DNA of 64,000 nt from Xanthobacter sp. NM-59. GTDB lineage: Bacteria > Pseudomonadota > Alphaproteobacteria > Rhizobiales > Xanthobacteraceae. Below the pieces are notes generated by a model. It saw nothing but the letters and a program-made list of their open reading frames with translations, was not told the DNA's origin and did not search any database. The translations under genes were made by a program, and so were the position numbers. Every line of letters begins with the position of its first letter. The stretch's first letter is position 1. Location: NCBI RefSeq assembly GCF_021401125.1, contig NZ_JACBFQ010000003.1:248001-312000 (forward strand), written 5' to 3'. Shown piece by piece: positions 54,395-63,264 of this stretch.

Positions 54395-54931
54395 ATGGAA
54401 CATCCTGTGGGCATCTCCCTCTTGCACGTCCACCGCCGCCCCGGGCACCGCCATGAGGGGGTGCTGAAGGCCGGCGAGCGCGCCATGCGCGTGGCCATCG
54501 GCCGCTCGGGAATCAGCCCCGACAAGCGCGAGGGCGACGGCCGCACGCCGGCCGGGCGCTGGCGCGTCCTCGGTTTGCTCTATCGCCCCGATGCCGGCCC
54601 GCACCCGCGCACCGCTTTGCCCTGCCGGCCCATCGGCCGCCGCGATGGCTGGTGCGACGCGAGCGGCCACCGGCTCTATAACCACCCGGTACGGCTGCCC
54701 TTTTCCGCCTCCCACGAGCGGCTGTGGCGGGACGATGCCGTCTATGACCTGGTCCTGGTGCTGAACCACAACACGCGCCCGCGCATCATGGGCCGGGGCT
54801 CGGCGGTGTTCATCCATCTCGCCCGGCCGGGATTTGCGGCCACCGAGGGCTGCGTGGCGCTGCGGCGGTCGGACATGCGCCGGCTGCTGGCCCGCCTGAC
54901 GCCCGGCGCCGAGATCCTCATTCACGCCTGA
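54395..54931 (+). CDS. L,D-transpeptidase family protein, short YkuD type
   Basis: A 178-residue protein with no clear signal peptide. DGRTPAGRW near 48-56 and VFIHLARPGFAATEGCVAL (His141, Cys153) are the YkuD motif. This short class (YafK/DUF-like, sometimes called L,D-transpeptidase catalytic domain protein) is widespread in Rhizobiales. The absence of an export signal is odd for a peptidoglycan enzyme; the start at 54395 may be too late. It is divergent from the CenR-like gene. Confidence 0.8.
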   Translation: MEHPVGISLLHVHRRPGHRHEGVLKAGERAMRVAIGRSGISPDKREGDGRTPAGRWRVLGLLYRPDAGPHPRTALPCRPIGRRDGWCDASGHRLYNHPVRLPFSASHERLWRDDAVYDLVLVLNHNTRPRIMGRGSAVFIHLARPGFAATEGCVALRRSDMRRLLARLTPGAEILIHA

Positions 54932-55027
54932 AACCCTTGGCCCCGGTGCCGGACCGGCGCCGAGGGTCTCCGCGCGGGCTTGAGCGAAAACCCATGAGGG
55001 CGGCTCACGGGCCATTGGCGGAGCCGC

Positions 55028-56191
55028 TCAATCCAGGGTCTGGCGGAAGCGGGCGACGGCGATGCCCATGGCCACCAGCATCAGGGCAAACAGCGCCGCC
55101 GCGTCCCCCCTGAGATCGGCGAAATCCGAGCCCTTCAGGAGGATGCCGCGAACCATGCGCAGGAAATGGGTGAGGGGCAGCACCTCCCCCACCCATTGCG
55201 CCCACAGGGGCATGCCCGAAAACGGAAACATGAAGCCGGACAATAGGATGCTCGGCAAGAAGAACATGAAGGACATCTGCACCGCCTGGAGCTGGTTCTG
55301 CGCCAGGGTGGAGAAGGTGTAGCCGATGGAGAGGTTGGTTGTGATGAAGAGCAGGGTCGCCGCCGCCAGCATCCAGGGCGAGCCCTCCACCGGCACGCCG
55401 AACAAAATCATGCCCGCCGACAGGATAAGCACCGCCTGCAGGATGCCCACCGCCACATAGGGCACGATCTTGCCCAGCATGATCTCCACCGGGTGGATGG
55501 GCATGGACAGCAGGCTTTCCATGGTGCCGCGCTCGATCTCCCGCGTCACCGAGAGGGCGGTGAAGATGAGCATGGTCATGGTGAGGATGGTGCCGAGCAG
55601 GCCGGGCACGATGTTCAGCTGGCTGGTGCCGGCCGGATTGTAGCGCCGGTGCTGCACAATCTCGAACGCCGCCGCGCCCGCCGCGTCCACGAACCGCTCA
55701 CGGGCAAGGGCCGTGCCCACCACGCCGGAGAGCGCCGCCAGTGCATTGGCCGAGCCCACCGGATCGGTGGCATCGGCCGCCACCAGCAGCTGGGGTTTCT
55801 CCCCCCGCCTGAGGCTGCGCTCGAAGCCGGCGGGGATCTCCACGAAGAACAGCACGTCGCCTGCTCGGATCAGGTGCTCGGCCTCATCCGCGCTCTGCAC
55901 CTCGCGCACGAAGGCGAAGAAGGCGGTGTTGCGCAAGGCGGCGAGGATGGCGCGGCTGATCTCATTGTTTTCATGGGCGAACACCGCCGTGGGCAGATGG
56001 CGCGGCGTGGTGTTGATGGCATAGCCGAATAAAATGAGCTGCAGCAGCGGGATCATAATCATGGTGGCGAAGGTCACCCGGTCGCGCCGCAGCTGGATGA
56101 ACTCCTTCACGATCATCGCCGAGATGCGCCGCACCACGCCCAAAGCGTGCGCCACGGGCCCGTGGGGGTGGGCGTGGTCGGGGGCGCTCAT
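55028..56191 (-). CDS. ABC-2 type transporter permease (YbhS/YbhR-like)
   Basis: A 387-residue inner-membrane protein. One helix near 40-58 is followed by a large periplasmic domain (about 65-190), then five further helices, the ABC-2 exporter layout. RDRVTFATMIMIPLLQLILFGY near the start and VTREIERGTMESLLSMPIHPVEIMLGK in the middle are typical. It works with the ATPase and fusion protein encoded just upstream on this strand. The E. coli ybhGFSR unit has two permeases; only one is present here, so it probably forms a homodimer. Confidence 0.88.
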   Translation of the reverse strand: MSAPDHAHPHGPVAHALGVVRRISAMIVKEFIQLRRDRVTFATMIMIPLLQLILFGYAINTTPRHLPTAVFAHENNEISRAILAALRNTAFFAFVREVQSADEAEHLIRAGDVLFFVEIPAGFERSLRRGEKPQLLVAADATDPVGSANALAALSGVVGTALARERFVDAAGAAAFEIVQHRRYNPAGTSQLNIVPGLLGTILTMTMLIFTALSVTREIERGTMESLLSMPIHPVEIMLGKIVPYVAVGILQAVLILSAGMILFGVPVEGSPWMLAAATLLFITTNLSIGYTFSTLAQNQLQAVQMSFMFFLPSILLSGFMFPFSGMPLWAQWVGEVLPLTHFLRMVRGILLKGSDFADLRGDAAALFALMLVAMGIAVARFRQTLD

Positions 56192-57174
56192 CGCAGATCG
56201 TCCTTGGACCGGCCCATGAGGTCGATGAACACATCCTCCAGCGTCGGCGCATCCTTGCGGAAGACGAGCCTGGGGTCGCCCCGGAAGGACGCGATGGCCG
56301 CCTCCAGCGCCACCGCGTCGCGGCCGGAAATGTGAAGCTGGGTGCCGAAGGGCGCCACCATGTCCACTCCCGGCCGCGCGCTCAGGCTGCGCGAGAGGGA
56401 CGAGACGAGCTGGCCGGCCGCATGCCCCTCCACCCCTGTCACCTCCACGGTCCAGGTGCTGAGGCCCGAGGCCGCGATGACGTTGGCCACCGTGCCCTGC
56501 GCCAGCAGCTTGCCATAGGCGATGTACGCGATCTCGTGGCAGCGCTCGGCTTCGTCCATGTAATGGGTGGAGACCAGAACAGTGAGCCCATCGGCCGCCA
56601 GATCGTGGATCTGCGCCCAGAATTCGCGCCGCGCCTTCGGGTCGACGCCGGCCGTGGGCTCATCCAGCAACAGCAGATCGGGGCTGGGCAGGATGCAGGC
56701 GCCCAGCGCGAGGCGCTGCTTCCACCCGCCCGAGAGCGAGCCCGCAAGCTGCTTGCCGCGCCCGGCAAGGCCCAGCCGCTCCAGTGCGGCGGTGGCCGCC
56801 TTCTCCGGCTGCGGCACGCCATAGACGCGGGCGACGAACTCCAGATTCTCCCGCACCGAGAGGTCCTGATAGAGGGAGAAGCGCTGCGTCATGTAGCCCA
56901 CCCGCTCGCGGATCTTCCGCGCCTCGGTGCGGATGTTCATGCCAAGGCAGGTGCCCTCCCCGGAATCGGGGGTGAGCAGGCCGCACAGCATGCGGATGGT
57001 GGTGGTCTTGCCCGAGCCGTTGGGGCCAAGGAAGCCGTAGATCTGGCCGCGCATCACACGCATGGTGAGGTGGTCCACCACCATGTGGCCGCTGAAACTC
57101 TTGGAGAGCCCCTCCACCGAGATGGCGACATCGGGCGGCGGCTCCATCCGCGCGCTGGCGGCGGCCTCCATCAT
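56188..57174 (-). CDS. ABC transporter ATP-binding protein (YbhF-like)
   Basis: A 328-residue protein with one nucleotide-binding domain: Walker A GPNGSGKT at 50-57, signature SLSGGWKQRLALG near 145, Walker B LLLLDEPTAGVDP, and the switch histidine in STHYMDE. The C-terminal 90 residues form the accessory domain seen in ABC-2 exporters. E. coli YbhF has two fused ATPase domains, so this is a half-length relative. Its ends overlap the permease and fusion-protein genes by four bases each. Confidence 0.9.
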   Translation of the reverse strand: MMEAAASARMEPPPDVAISVEGLSKSFSGHMVVDHLTMRVMRGQIYGFLGPNGSGKTTTIRMLCGLLTPDSGEGTCLGMNIRTEARKIRERVGYMTQRFSLYQDLSVRENLEFVARVYGVPQPEKAATAALERLGLAGRGKQLAGSLSGGWKQRLALGACILPSPDLLLLDEPTAGVDPKARREFWAQIHDLAADGLTVLVSTHYMDEAERCHEIAYIAYGKLLAQGTVANVIAASGLSTWTVEVTGVEGHAAGQLVSSLSRSLSARPGVDMVAPFGTQLHISGRDAVALEAAIASFRGDPRLVFRKDAPTLEDVFIDLMGRSKDDLR

Positions 57175-58151
57175 GGCGCGCCGCCAAGGCTGACGGTGAC
57201 CGGCTGGCCCGGCCGGGCGCGGGCCGGTTCATCCGGCCGCGCCTCGATGAGATAGACGAGCTTGGCCCGCTCCTCCCGGCTGTAGATCACCGGCGGGGTA
57301 TATTCCGCCGACGCGGAAATGAAGCTCACCTTGCCGGTGATGGGCGGGCAGCCATCGCAGGAGACGGTAACGCTCTGGCCCGCCGACACCTTCGGCAGCA
57401 CCTCCTCCGGCACGAAGAAGCGGATCTTCACGAGGCCCGGCGGCAGCAGCGAAACCACCGGGCGCCCCTCGGGCACCAGTTCGCCCACGCGATAATAGAC
57501 GGTCTGGATCGCGCCCGCCGCGGGGGCCTTCAGGGTGCGCCGCTCAAGGCGCACCTCGGCGGCGGCCACCGCCGCCCGGGCCGCGCGCGCGGTGCCCTCC
57601 GCCGCCTCGATCTCCTGGGTGCGCGAGGCGATGCGGGCGGCCGCGATGCGCCGGCGCGCCTCATCAAAGGCGGCCTGGTTCTGCTCGAACGCATGCTGGG
57701 CGTTGTCGAGATTGGCCTGCGAGGACGCGCCCTTGGGCACCAGGTCCTTCTGGCGGGAAAGCTCGATGCGCGAGAGGTCGAGCGCCGCCGAGGCGCGCCG
57801 CTCCGCCGCCTCCAGCACCGCGATCTCCTCGGGCCGCTGCAGTGGCGCCTGGGCATTGGCCAGGCGCGCTTCCGCCTCGCGCAACTGGGCCTTGGCGCTG
57901 TCGAGGTCCGCCACCTGAAGGTCATCCTCCACCGTGGCCAGCACCTCGCCCTTCGAGACGGCATCGCCCTCCTTGACCGCAAGGGCGCGGACGCGGCCCG
58001 GCTCGTTCGGCCCGATGAAGATGAGATCGCCCTCGATATAGCCGGAGAAGCTGCGCTGTGCGCCGCCATCGCAGCCGGCGATGAGAAGCGCAGCGAATGC
58101 GAGCGGAGCGAGGCGCGCGCGCCGGGACACCGAATGAAGCCATTGGCGCAT
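57171..58151 (-). CDS. HlyD-family membrane fusion lipoprotein (YbhG-like)
   Basis: A 326-residue protein. The ATG at 58151 overlaps the tetR stop (TGATG) and has GGGAGGGG nine bases upstream; ATG 58160 is the alternative. The signal ends in the lipobox LIAGC, so it is probably lipid-anchored. It has the barrel-lipoyl-hairpin order: YIEGDLIFIGPNEPGRV, a long coiled-coil hairpin (about 85-210) and LKAPAAGAIQTVYYRVGELV. It links the ABC exporter to an outer-membrane channel. Confidence 0.88.
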   Translation of the reverse strand: MRQWLHSVSRRARLAPLAFAALLIAGCDGGAQRSFSGYIEGDLIFIGPNEPGRVRALAVKEGDAVSKGEVLATVEDDLQVADLDSAKAQLREAEARLANAQAPLQRPEEIAVLEAAERRASAALDLSRIELSRQKDLVPKGASSQANLDNAQHAFEQNQAAFDEARRRIAAARIASRTQEIEAAEGTARAARAAVAAAEVRLERRTLKAPAAGAIQTVYYRVGELVPEGRPVVSLLPPGLVKIRFFVPEEVLPKVSAGQSVTVSCDGCPPITGKVSFISASAEYTPPVIYSREERAKLVYLIEARPDEPARARPGQPVTVSLGGAP

Positions 58152-58882
58152 CAGCTGCATCCCCCTCCCAGGCCCGCCAGTAGAAGATCTCGATGGGCCG
58201 CCAGCAACGCCCGCGTGTCGAGCGGATCGAGCGTCGCGAACAGCCCGTTCCACACCACCGCCAGGATGGCCGGCGCCACCACAAGCTGCGGAAAACGAAT
58301 GGCCAGGTCGCTCTTCAGCTCGCCCCGATCGAGGCCGCGCTGCGCCACCTGGCGGATGAGCGCGAGGCCGCGTGAGACGACCTCGCGGTGATAGAACGCG
58401 GCAAGCTCGGGAAAGCGCGCGCCTTCCGCAAGCATCAGGCGCACCAGGGGAGCCGCCGGCCCTTCCAGCACGCGATCCGCCATCAGGCCCAACAAACCTT
58501 CAAGCAGCTCGGCCGTGGTTCCGGGGAAATGGGCGACGAGGCTGCCGGCATCGGAGAGAACGGACGTGATATTCGCCTCCACCAGGGCCCGGAACAGCGC
58601 GTCCTTGTCGGTGAAGTAGAGATAAAGGGTGCCCTTGGCGACGCCCGCCCGGCGCGCCACCTGATCGAGCTTGGTGTGGGCGAAGCCATGGGTCGTGAAC
58701 TCCACCAGGGCCGCATCAAGAATGGCCCGGCGGCGCGCCTCGCGGGCCATAGGGGCCGCACGGCGCCGCGGTGAGAGCGTAGCGCTTTCTCGCGCACCGG
58801 CCACCGGCAGGCGCGGCCCCTCCAGCCCAGCTTGGCGTCCCGCCGGTCTCTTCTCCTCGGACGATGTCTCGTTCCTGGCCAT
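58151..58882 (-). CDS. TetR/AcrR regulator of the exporter operon (CecR-like)
   Basis: A 243-residue protein with a 48-residue basic extension before the helix-turn-helix (ILDAALVEFTTHGFAHTKLDQVARRAGVAKGTLYLYFTDKDALF, split over residues 54-97). The C-terminal domain has YHREVVSRGLALIRQV, resembling CecR/YbiH. It is first in the operon with the HlyD, ATPase and permease genes, as cecR is in E. coli. A perfect palindrome 20 bases upstream of its start is the likely operator for autorepression. Confidence 0.85.
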   Translation of the reverse strand: MARNETSSEEKRPAGRQAGLEGPRLPVAGARESATLSPRRRAAPMAREARRRAILDAALVEFTTHGFAHTKLDQVARRAGVAKGTLYLYFTDKDALFRALVEANITSVLSDAGSLVAHFPGTTAELLEGLLGLMADRVLEGPAAPLVRLMLAEGARFPELAAFYHREVVSRGLALIRQVAQRGLDRGELKSDLAIRFPQLVVAPAILAVVWNGLFATLDPLDTRALLAAHRDLLLAGLGGGCS

Positions 58883-58902
58883 GACCCTGCCGATCCCGCA
58901 CC

Positions 58903-58922
58903 ATGACTGACCCGTCAGTCAT
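58903..58922. promoter_or_regulatory. Perfect 20-bp palindrome, candidate TetR operator
   Basis: Arms ATGACTGAC and GTCAGTCAT around CC, placed 20 bp upstream of the TetR start. Length and position fit a TetR dimer site controlling the whole exporter operon. Confidence 0.7.
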
Positions 58923-60071
58923 ATACCAGACAGAGGGAGCGTGACACAGCTTCGCGCTGTGGAACCCGTCGAAATCTGGCCGGATCCAAACACCGGTGGG
59001 GCCGCAGCACCCGCCCCGGGCAGGAAAGGCCCCTCTTCGATTGGTTCGCGCCGCCGTGCAGGCCCCATATGCAATGGCGGCTCAAGACACTCGCAGTGGC
59101 AAGCCGCGTTCAGTCTTCTCCCTGCTCCTGGCCTCTCCCATCGCGAGCCAGAGGCGGGGCAGCAGCCGCCATTCAGCGGGAAAGCTTGAAGGTGCAATCG
59201 CCTTCGGGAGCGGCCGGCTCATCCCGTATTCGTCCCGCCGCCGCGCTTCCGCCGCAAATGGGAGAGGAGGCTGTGGTGTGAGCGACGGCCGCTGTGCCGG
59301 CATCCGTCCGGGATCAAAAGCGTTCCGCCATAACGCGGTGGCAGAGCGCTCCGACATCCCCAACTACGGAGGAGCAAAGGCGCGCCGGGCCGTCACTCCG
59401 GGCGCCGGTGCTTCGCGGCATTCCAATGGCCTGCTTGTCGCCGCATCGTGCGCTTCGCAGCATTTGCCCCCGCCCCTCTCCCGCCCCGATCCAGCGCGAG
59501 CGCTTCCGGCCGCAGGTCCGAGAACCCCGGCCATCGTTAGAGCAGCAACGGCTGAAGCGGGCCGAGGGACGATTGGGCTGGCCCCTTGCCGCACGGGGTT
59601 CGACCCACCTGAGCCGCGACATGCTCCCATTGTGCCGACGGCCGACCCGCTCAACGCCGGCCGCCAATCCCCGCGCCGCGACGCCCGCTGCGGAACTCGG
59701 CGGCAGCATCGCCAGCCGCGCCGTTTCGACAACAGACGGCAGTCACAGCCATCCCGCCACTACCTGCCCCTGTAGCGAAAGGCCCGGTGCGGGAGACGGC
59801 GCGCGGTGAGCCCGGAACAGCTTCATGCCTCTGCCACGGCCCCGCGCTGAAACGGCACCGCCCTCCCCCTGGCAGCCGACGGCCCCGAAGCATTCGGGCG
59901 CAGCCGCCGCGCGCCATGCGGAGGCTTCAGCTCAAGATGCCGGTGCCTTCGCGTCGCCGGGCGTGTTCCAGGGTGAGGGCCGGGGCAGCGGCATCGCGTG
60001 GCCCCCCAAATGCAACTGGGGCCGGACGCGCCTCACGCATCCGGCCCCAGAAGATCTTGGCTTGGTGGCCC
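58923..60071. other. Gene-poor region, 1149 bp
   Basis: Between the exporter operon and the RND pump gene. Open frames here are long only because the DNA is GC-rich; none shows family features or a good ribosome binding site. A small hairpin CACAGC-TTCGC-GCTGTG lies at 58945-58961. A block at about 59120-59280 contains CTCTCCC/GGGAGAGG elements. It may contain decayed coding DNA. Confidence 0.5.
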
Positions 60072-63000
60072 TCACTCCGCCGCGGCGGGGTGCTGCGGCG
60101 GTGGCGCGCCCTTGGCGCCGTGCCCTCGGAAGCTCGCGAGCCAGCGTGCGAACACGTAGAACACCGGCGTGAACACGAGGCCGAACAGCGTCACGCCGAT
60201 CATGCCCGAGAACACCGCCGTGCCCAGGGCCTGGCGCAGCTCGGCGCCGGCGCCCACGGCCCACACCAGCGGCACCACGCCCAGGATGAAGGCGAGCGAG
60301 GTCATGATGATGGGCCGCAAACGCAGCCGCGCCGCCTCCACCGCCGCCTCGCGCCGGCCATGGCCATCGTCCTCGAGCTGCTTGGCGAACTCGACGATGA
60401 GGATGGCGTTCTTGGCCGCGAGGCCGATGAGCACGATGAAGCCCACCTGGGTGAGGATGTTGTTGTCCATGCCCCGCATGATGACGCCGATAAGCGCCGC
60501 CACCAGGCACATGGGCACGATGAGAATGACCGCCAGCGGCAGGGTCAGGCTCTCATACTGCGCCGCCAGCACCAGGAACACGAACACCACACCCAGCGCG
60601 AAGGCGAAGATGGCGGTGTTGCCCGCCCGCTCCTGCTGGAAGGCGATGCCCGTCCACTCATAGGCAAAGCCCTGGGGCAGGATCTTCTGGGCGAGGCCTT
60701 CCATGATCTTCATGGCCTGGCCCTGCGAGTAGCCCGGCGCCGGCGAGCCGTCGAGCTCCGCCGCCGGATAGAGGTTGTAGCGCGGCACGCGATAGGGGCC
60801 GGAAATGTCGCGCACGGTCGTGAACGAGCCGAGCGGCACCGTATCCCCATTGGCCGTGCGCACGCGGATGGCGAGCACGTCCTTCGGCTCCATGCGGAAC
60901 GGCGCGTCAGCCTGCGCCTGCACCCGGAAGGTGCGGCCAAACATGTTGAAGTCGTTCACATAAGTGGAGCCGATGAAGGTCTGGAGCGCGGTGAACACCT
61001 CGTTCACATTGACCTTCAACAGCTGCGCCTTCTCGCGGTCGATGTCGAGATAGAGCTGCGGCGTCGAGGTTTCGAACAGGGTGTAGACCTGCTGCAGCCC
61101 CGGGGTCTGGGCGGCCGCGCCCATCATGGCGTAGGTGGCGTTGCGTAGGGCCAGCAGCCCGGCGCCGTCGCGATCCTCCACCATCATACGGAAGCCGCCG
61201 GCATTGCCGATGCCCTGCACGGGCGGCGGCGCAACCACGATCATCTGCGCTTCCTGGATGGAAGCCATCTTACCGAACAGCTGCTTCTGGATCGCCCCGG
61301 CCGAGCGGCTGGGATCGCCCCCGCGCACCGAGAACGGCTCCAGGATCACGAACATGGCGCCGGCATTGGGGGCGTTGGTGAAAGTGGCGCCCGAGAAGCC
61401 GACGATGTTCACGATCCGCGCCACGCCCGGCGTGCCGAGCACGAGGTCACCGGCACGCTTCATCACCGCTTCCGTGCGCTCCATGGAGGCCCCCGGCGGC
61501 AACTGCGCGACGACGATCAGGTAGCTGCGGTCCTGCTGGGGAATGAAGCCCTGCGGCGTGGTCGTGAACAGGTAGCCGCCGAAGGCGACGATGCCCGCAT
61601 AAACGATCAGCACCAGGGCCACCACGCGCACCAGGCGCGAGGTCATCCAGGCATAGCCGTTGCCCAGCCCCTCGAATCCGCGGTTGAAGATGCGGAAGAA
61701 GCCGATCACGGGCCACGCATACCAGGCGTGATGCTCGTGCCCCTCCCTGTGCGGCTTCAGGAGCAGCGCGCACATGGCGGGCGAGAGCGTCAGCGACACC
61801 AACAGCGAGATCAGCGTGGACCCCGCGATGGTGAGCGCGAACTGCTGGTAGAAGGCGCCTGAAATGCCGGTGATGAAGGCCGTGGGCACGAACACCGAGG
61901 ACAGAACCAGCGAGATGGCGACCAGCGCGCCGCCCACCTCGTCCATGGTCTTGTAGGCCGCATCGCGCGGGGAGAGCCCGGCCGCGATGTTTCGCTCCAC
62001 ATTCTCCACCACCACGATCGCGTCATCCACCACGATGCCGATGGCGAGCACCAGGCCGAACAGCGAAAGGTTGTTCAGCGAGAAGCCGAACAGCGCCATG
62101 ACGAAGAATGTGCCCACCAGCGAGATCGGGATGGCCAGGATGGGGATGATCGCCGCCCGCCAGGTCTGCAGGAACAGGATCACCACCACCACCACCAGGA
62201 TGATGGCCTCGCCGATGGTGTGCACCACCGCGTCCACGGACTGCTGAATAAACTCGGTGGGGTTGTAGTAGATGCCGTATTCAAGACCTTCCGGGAAGGT
62301 CTTGCGGATGCGCTTCATCTCCTCCACCAGCGCGTTGCCGGTGGCGAGCGCGTTGGAGCCCGGGCGCTGGAAAATGCCGAGACCGATGGAGGGATAGCGG
62401 TCCAGGAACGAGGTGGAGGCGTAGTCCTGGGCGGAGATCTCCACCCGGCCCACATCCTTCAGCCGCACCAGGGCCTGCTCGGTCTGCTTGATGACGATCT
62501 GGCCGAATTCCTCCGGCGTCGACAGGCGCCCCAGCGTGCGCACGGCGATCTGGAAGGCGTTCTGCTTCGGCACCGGCGGCGAATTCAGAATGCCCGAGGC
62601 CACCTGCACGTTCTGCGCCTTCAGCGCCGCCACCACGTCGTTGGAGGTGATGTTGAGCTGCGACAGGCGGTCCGGATCGATCCAGATCTGCATCGCGTAT
62701 TCGCGCGAGCCGAACACCGTGATGGAGCCGACACCGTCGATACGCGAAAGAACATCCTTGATCTGGATGTTGGCGAAGTTCGACATGAACAGCGGATCAC
62801 GCGAACCGTCGGGCGAATACAGGTTCACCACCAGCAGCATGTCTGGCGATGACTTGGCGGTGACCACGCCCACCTGCTGCACCTCGGCGGGAAGCCGCGG
62901 CTCGGCAATGGCCACGCGGTTCTGGACCTGCACCTGAGCGGTGTCGAGATCGGTGCCGAGGTCGAACGTCACCTGGATCGAGAAGCGGCCGTCCGCCGTT

Positions 63001-63251
63001 GAGTTGGACGAGATGTAGAGCATGTGCTCCACACCGTTGATCTGCTGCTCGATGGGCGCGACCACGGTGTCGGCCACCGTCTCGGCGGAGGCGCCGGGAT
63101 ACTGGCCCGTGACCGTGATCACCGGCGGGGCGATCTCTGGATACTGCGCCACCGGCAGGCGCAGATAGGACACCGCGCCCAGGATGATGACGATGGTGGA
63201 GACCACCGACGCGAAGATCGGGCGATCAATGAAGAAGTGGGAAAAGCGCAT
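60072..63251 (-). CDS. RND multidrug efflux pump inner-membrane protein (AcrB/MexF family)
   Basis: A 1059-residue protein from the ATG in MRFSHFFIDRPIFASVV, the classic start, with GAGGGGG upstream. Twelve membrane helices and two large periplasmic loops are present. The proton-relay acids in helix 4 are visible in GIVVDDAIVVVENVER, and PVAQYPEIAPPVI is the usual first periplasmic segment. Proton-driven trimeric pumps of this hydrophobe/amphiphile efflux family export drugs and solvents. The fusion-protein gene lies 13 bases upstream on this strand. The outer-membrane channel is not in view. Confidence 0.95.
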   Translation of the reverse strand: MRFSHFFIDRPIFASVVSTIVIILGAVSYLRLPVAQYPEIAPPVITVTGQYPGASAETVADTVVAPIEQQINGVEHMLYISSNSTADGRFSIQVTFDLGTDLDTAQVQVQNRVAIAEPRLPAEVQQVGVVTAKSSPDMLLVVNLYSPDGSRDPLFMSNFANIQIKDVLSRIDGVGSITVFGSREYAMQIWIDPDRLSQLNITSNDVVAALKAQNVQVASGILNSPPVPKQNAFQIAVRTLGRLSTPEEFGQIVIKQTEQALVRLKDVGRVEISAQDYASTSFLDRYPSIGLGIFQRPGSNALATGNALVEEMKRIRKTFPEGLEYGIYYNPTEFIQQSVDAVVHTIGEAIILVVVVVILFLQTWRAAIIPILAIPISLVGTFFVMALFGFSLNNLSLFGLVLAIGIVVDDAIVVVENVERNIAAGLSPRDAAYKTMDEVGGALVAISLVLSSVFVPTAFITGISGAFYQQFALTIAGSTLISLLVSLTLSPAMCALLLKPHREGHEHHAWYAWPVIGFFRIFNRGFEGLGNGYAWMTSRLVRVVALVLIVYAGIVAFGGYLFTTTPQGFIPQQDRSYLIVVAQLPPGASMERTEAVMKRAGDLVLGTPGVARIVNIVGFSGATFTNAPNAGAMFVILEPFSVRGGDPSRSAGAIQKQLFGKMASIQEAQMIVVAPPPVQGIGNAGGFRMMVEDRDGAGLLALRNATYAMMGAAAQTPGLQQVYTLFETSTPQLYLDIDREKAQLLKVNVNEVFTALQTFIGSTYVNDFNMFGRTFRVQAQADAPFRMEPKDVLAIRVRTANGDTVPLGSFTTVRDISGPYRVPRYNLYPAAELDGSPAPGYSQGQAMKIMEGLAQKILPQGFAYEWTGIAFQQERAGNTAIFAFALGVVFVFLVLAAQYESLTLPLAVILIVPMCLVAALIGVIMRGMDNNILTQVGFIVLIGLAAKNAILIVEFAKQLEDDGHGRREAAVEAARLRLRPIIMTSLAFILGVVPLVWAVGAGAELRQALGTAVFSGMIGVTLFGLVFTPVFYVFARWLASFRGHGAKGAPPPQHPAAAE

Positions 63252-63264
63252 GGATGCGTCCCCC

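Noticed and set aside
58996-59809. Overlapping plus-strand frames of 171-259 codons in the gap before the RND pump
   Set aside because: Low-complexity Arg/Ala/Pro composition, frames overlapping in two phases, and no Shine-Dalgarno sequence or recognisable motif.
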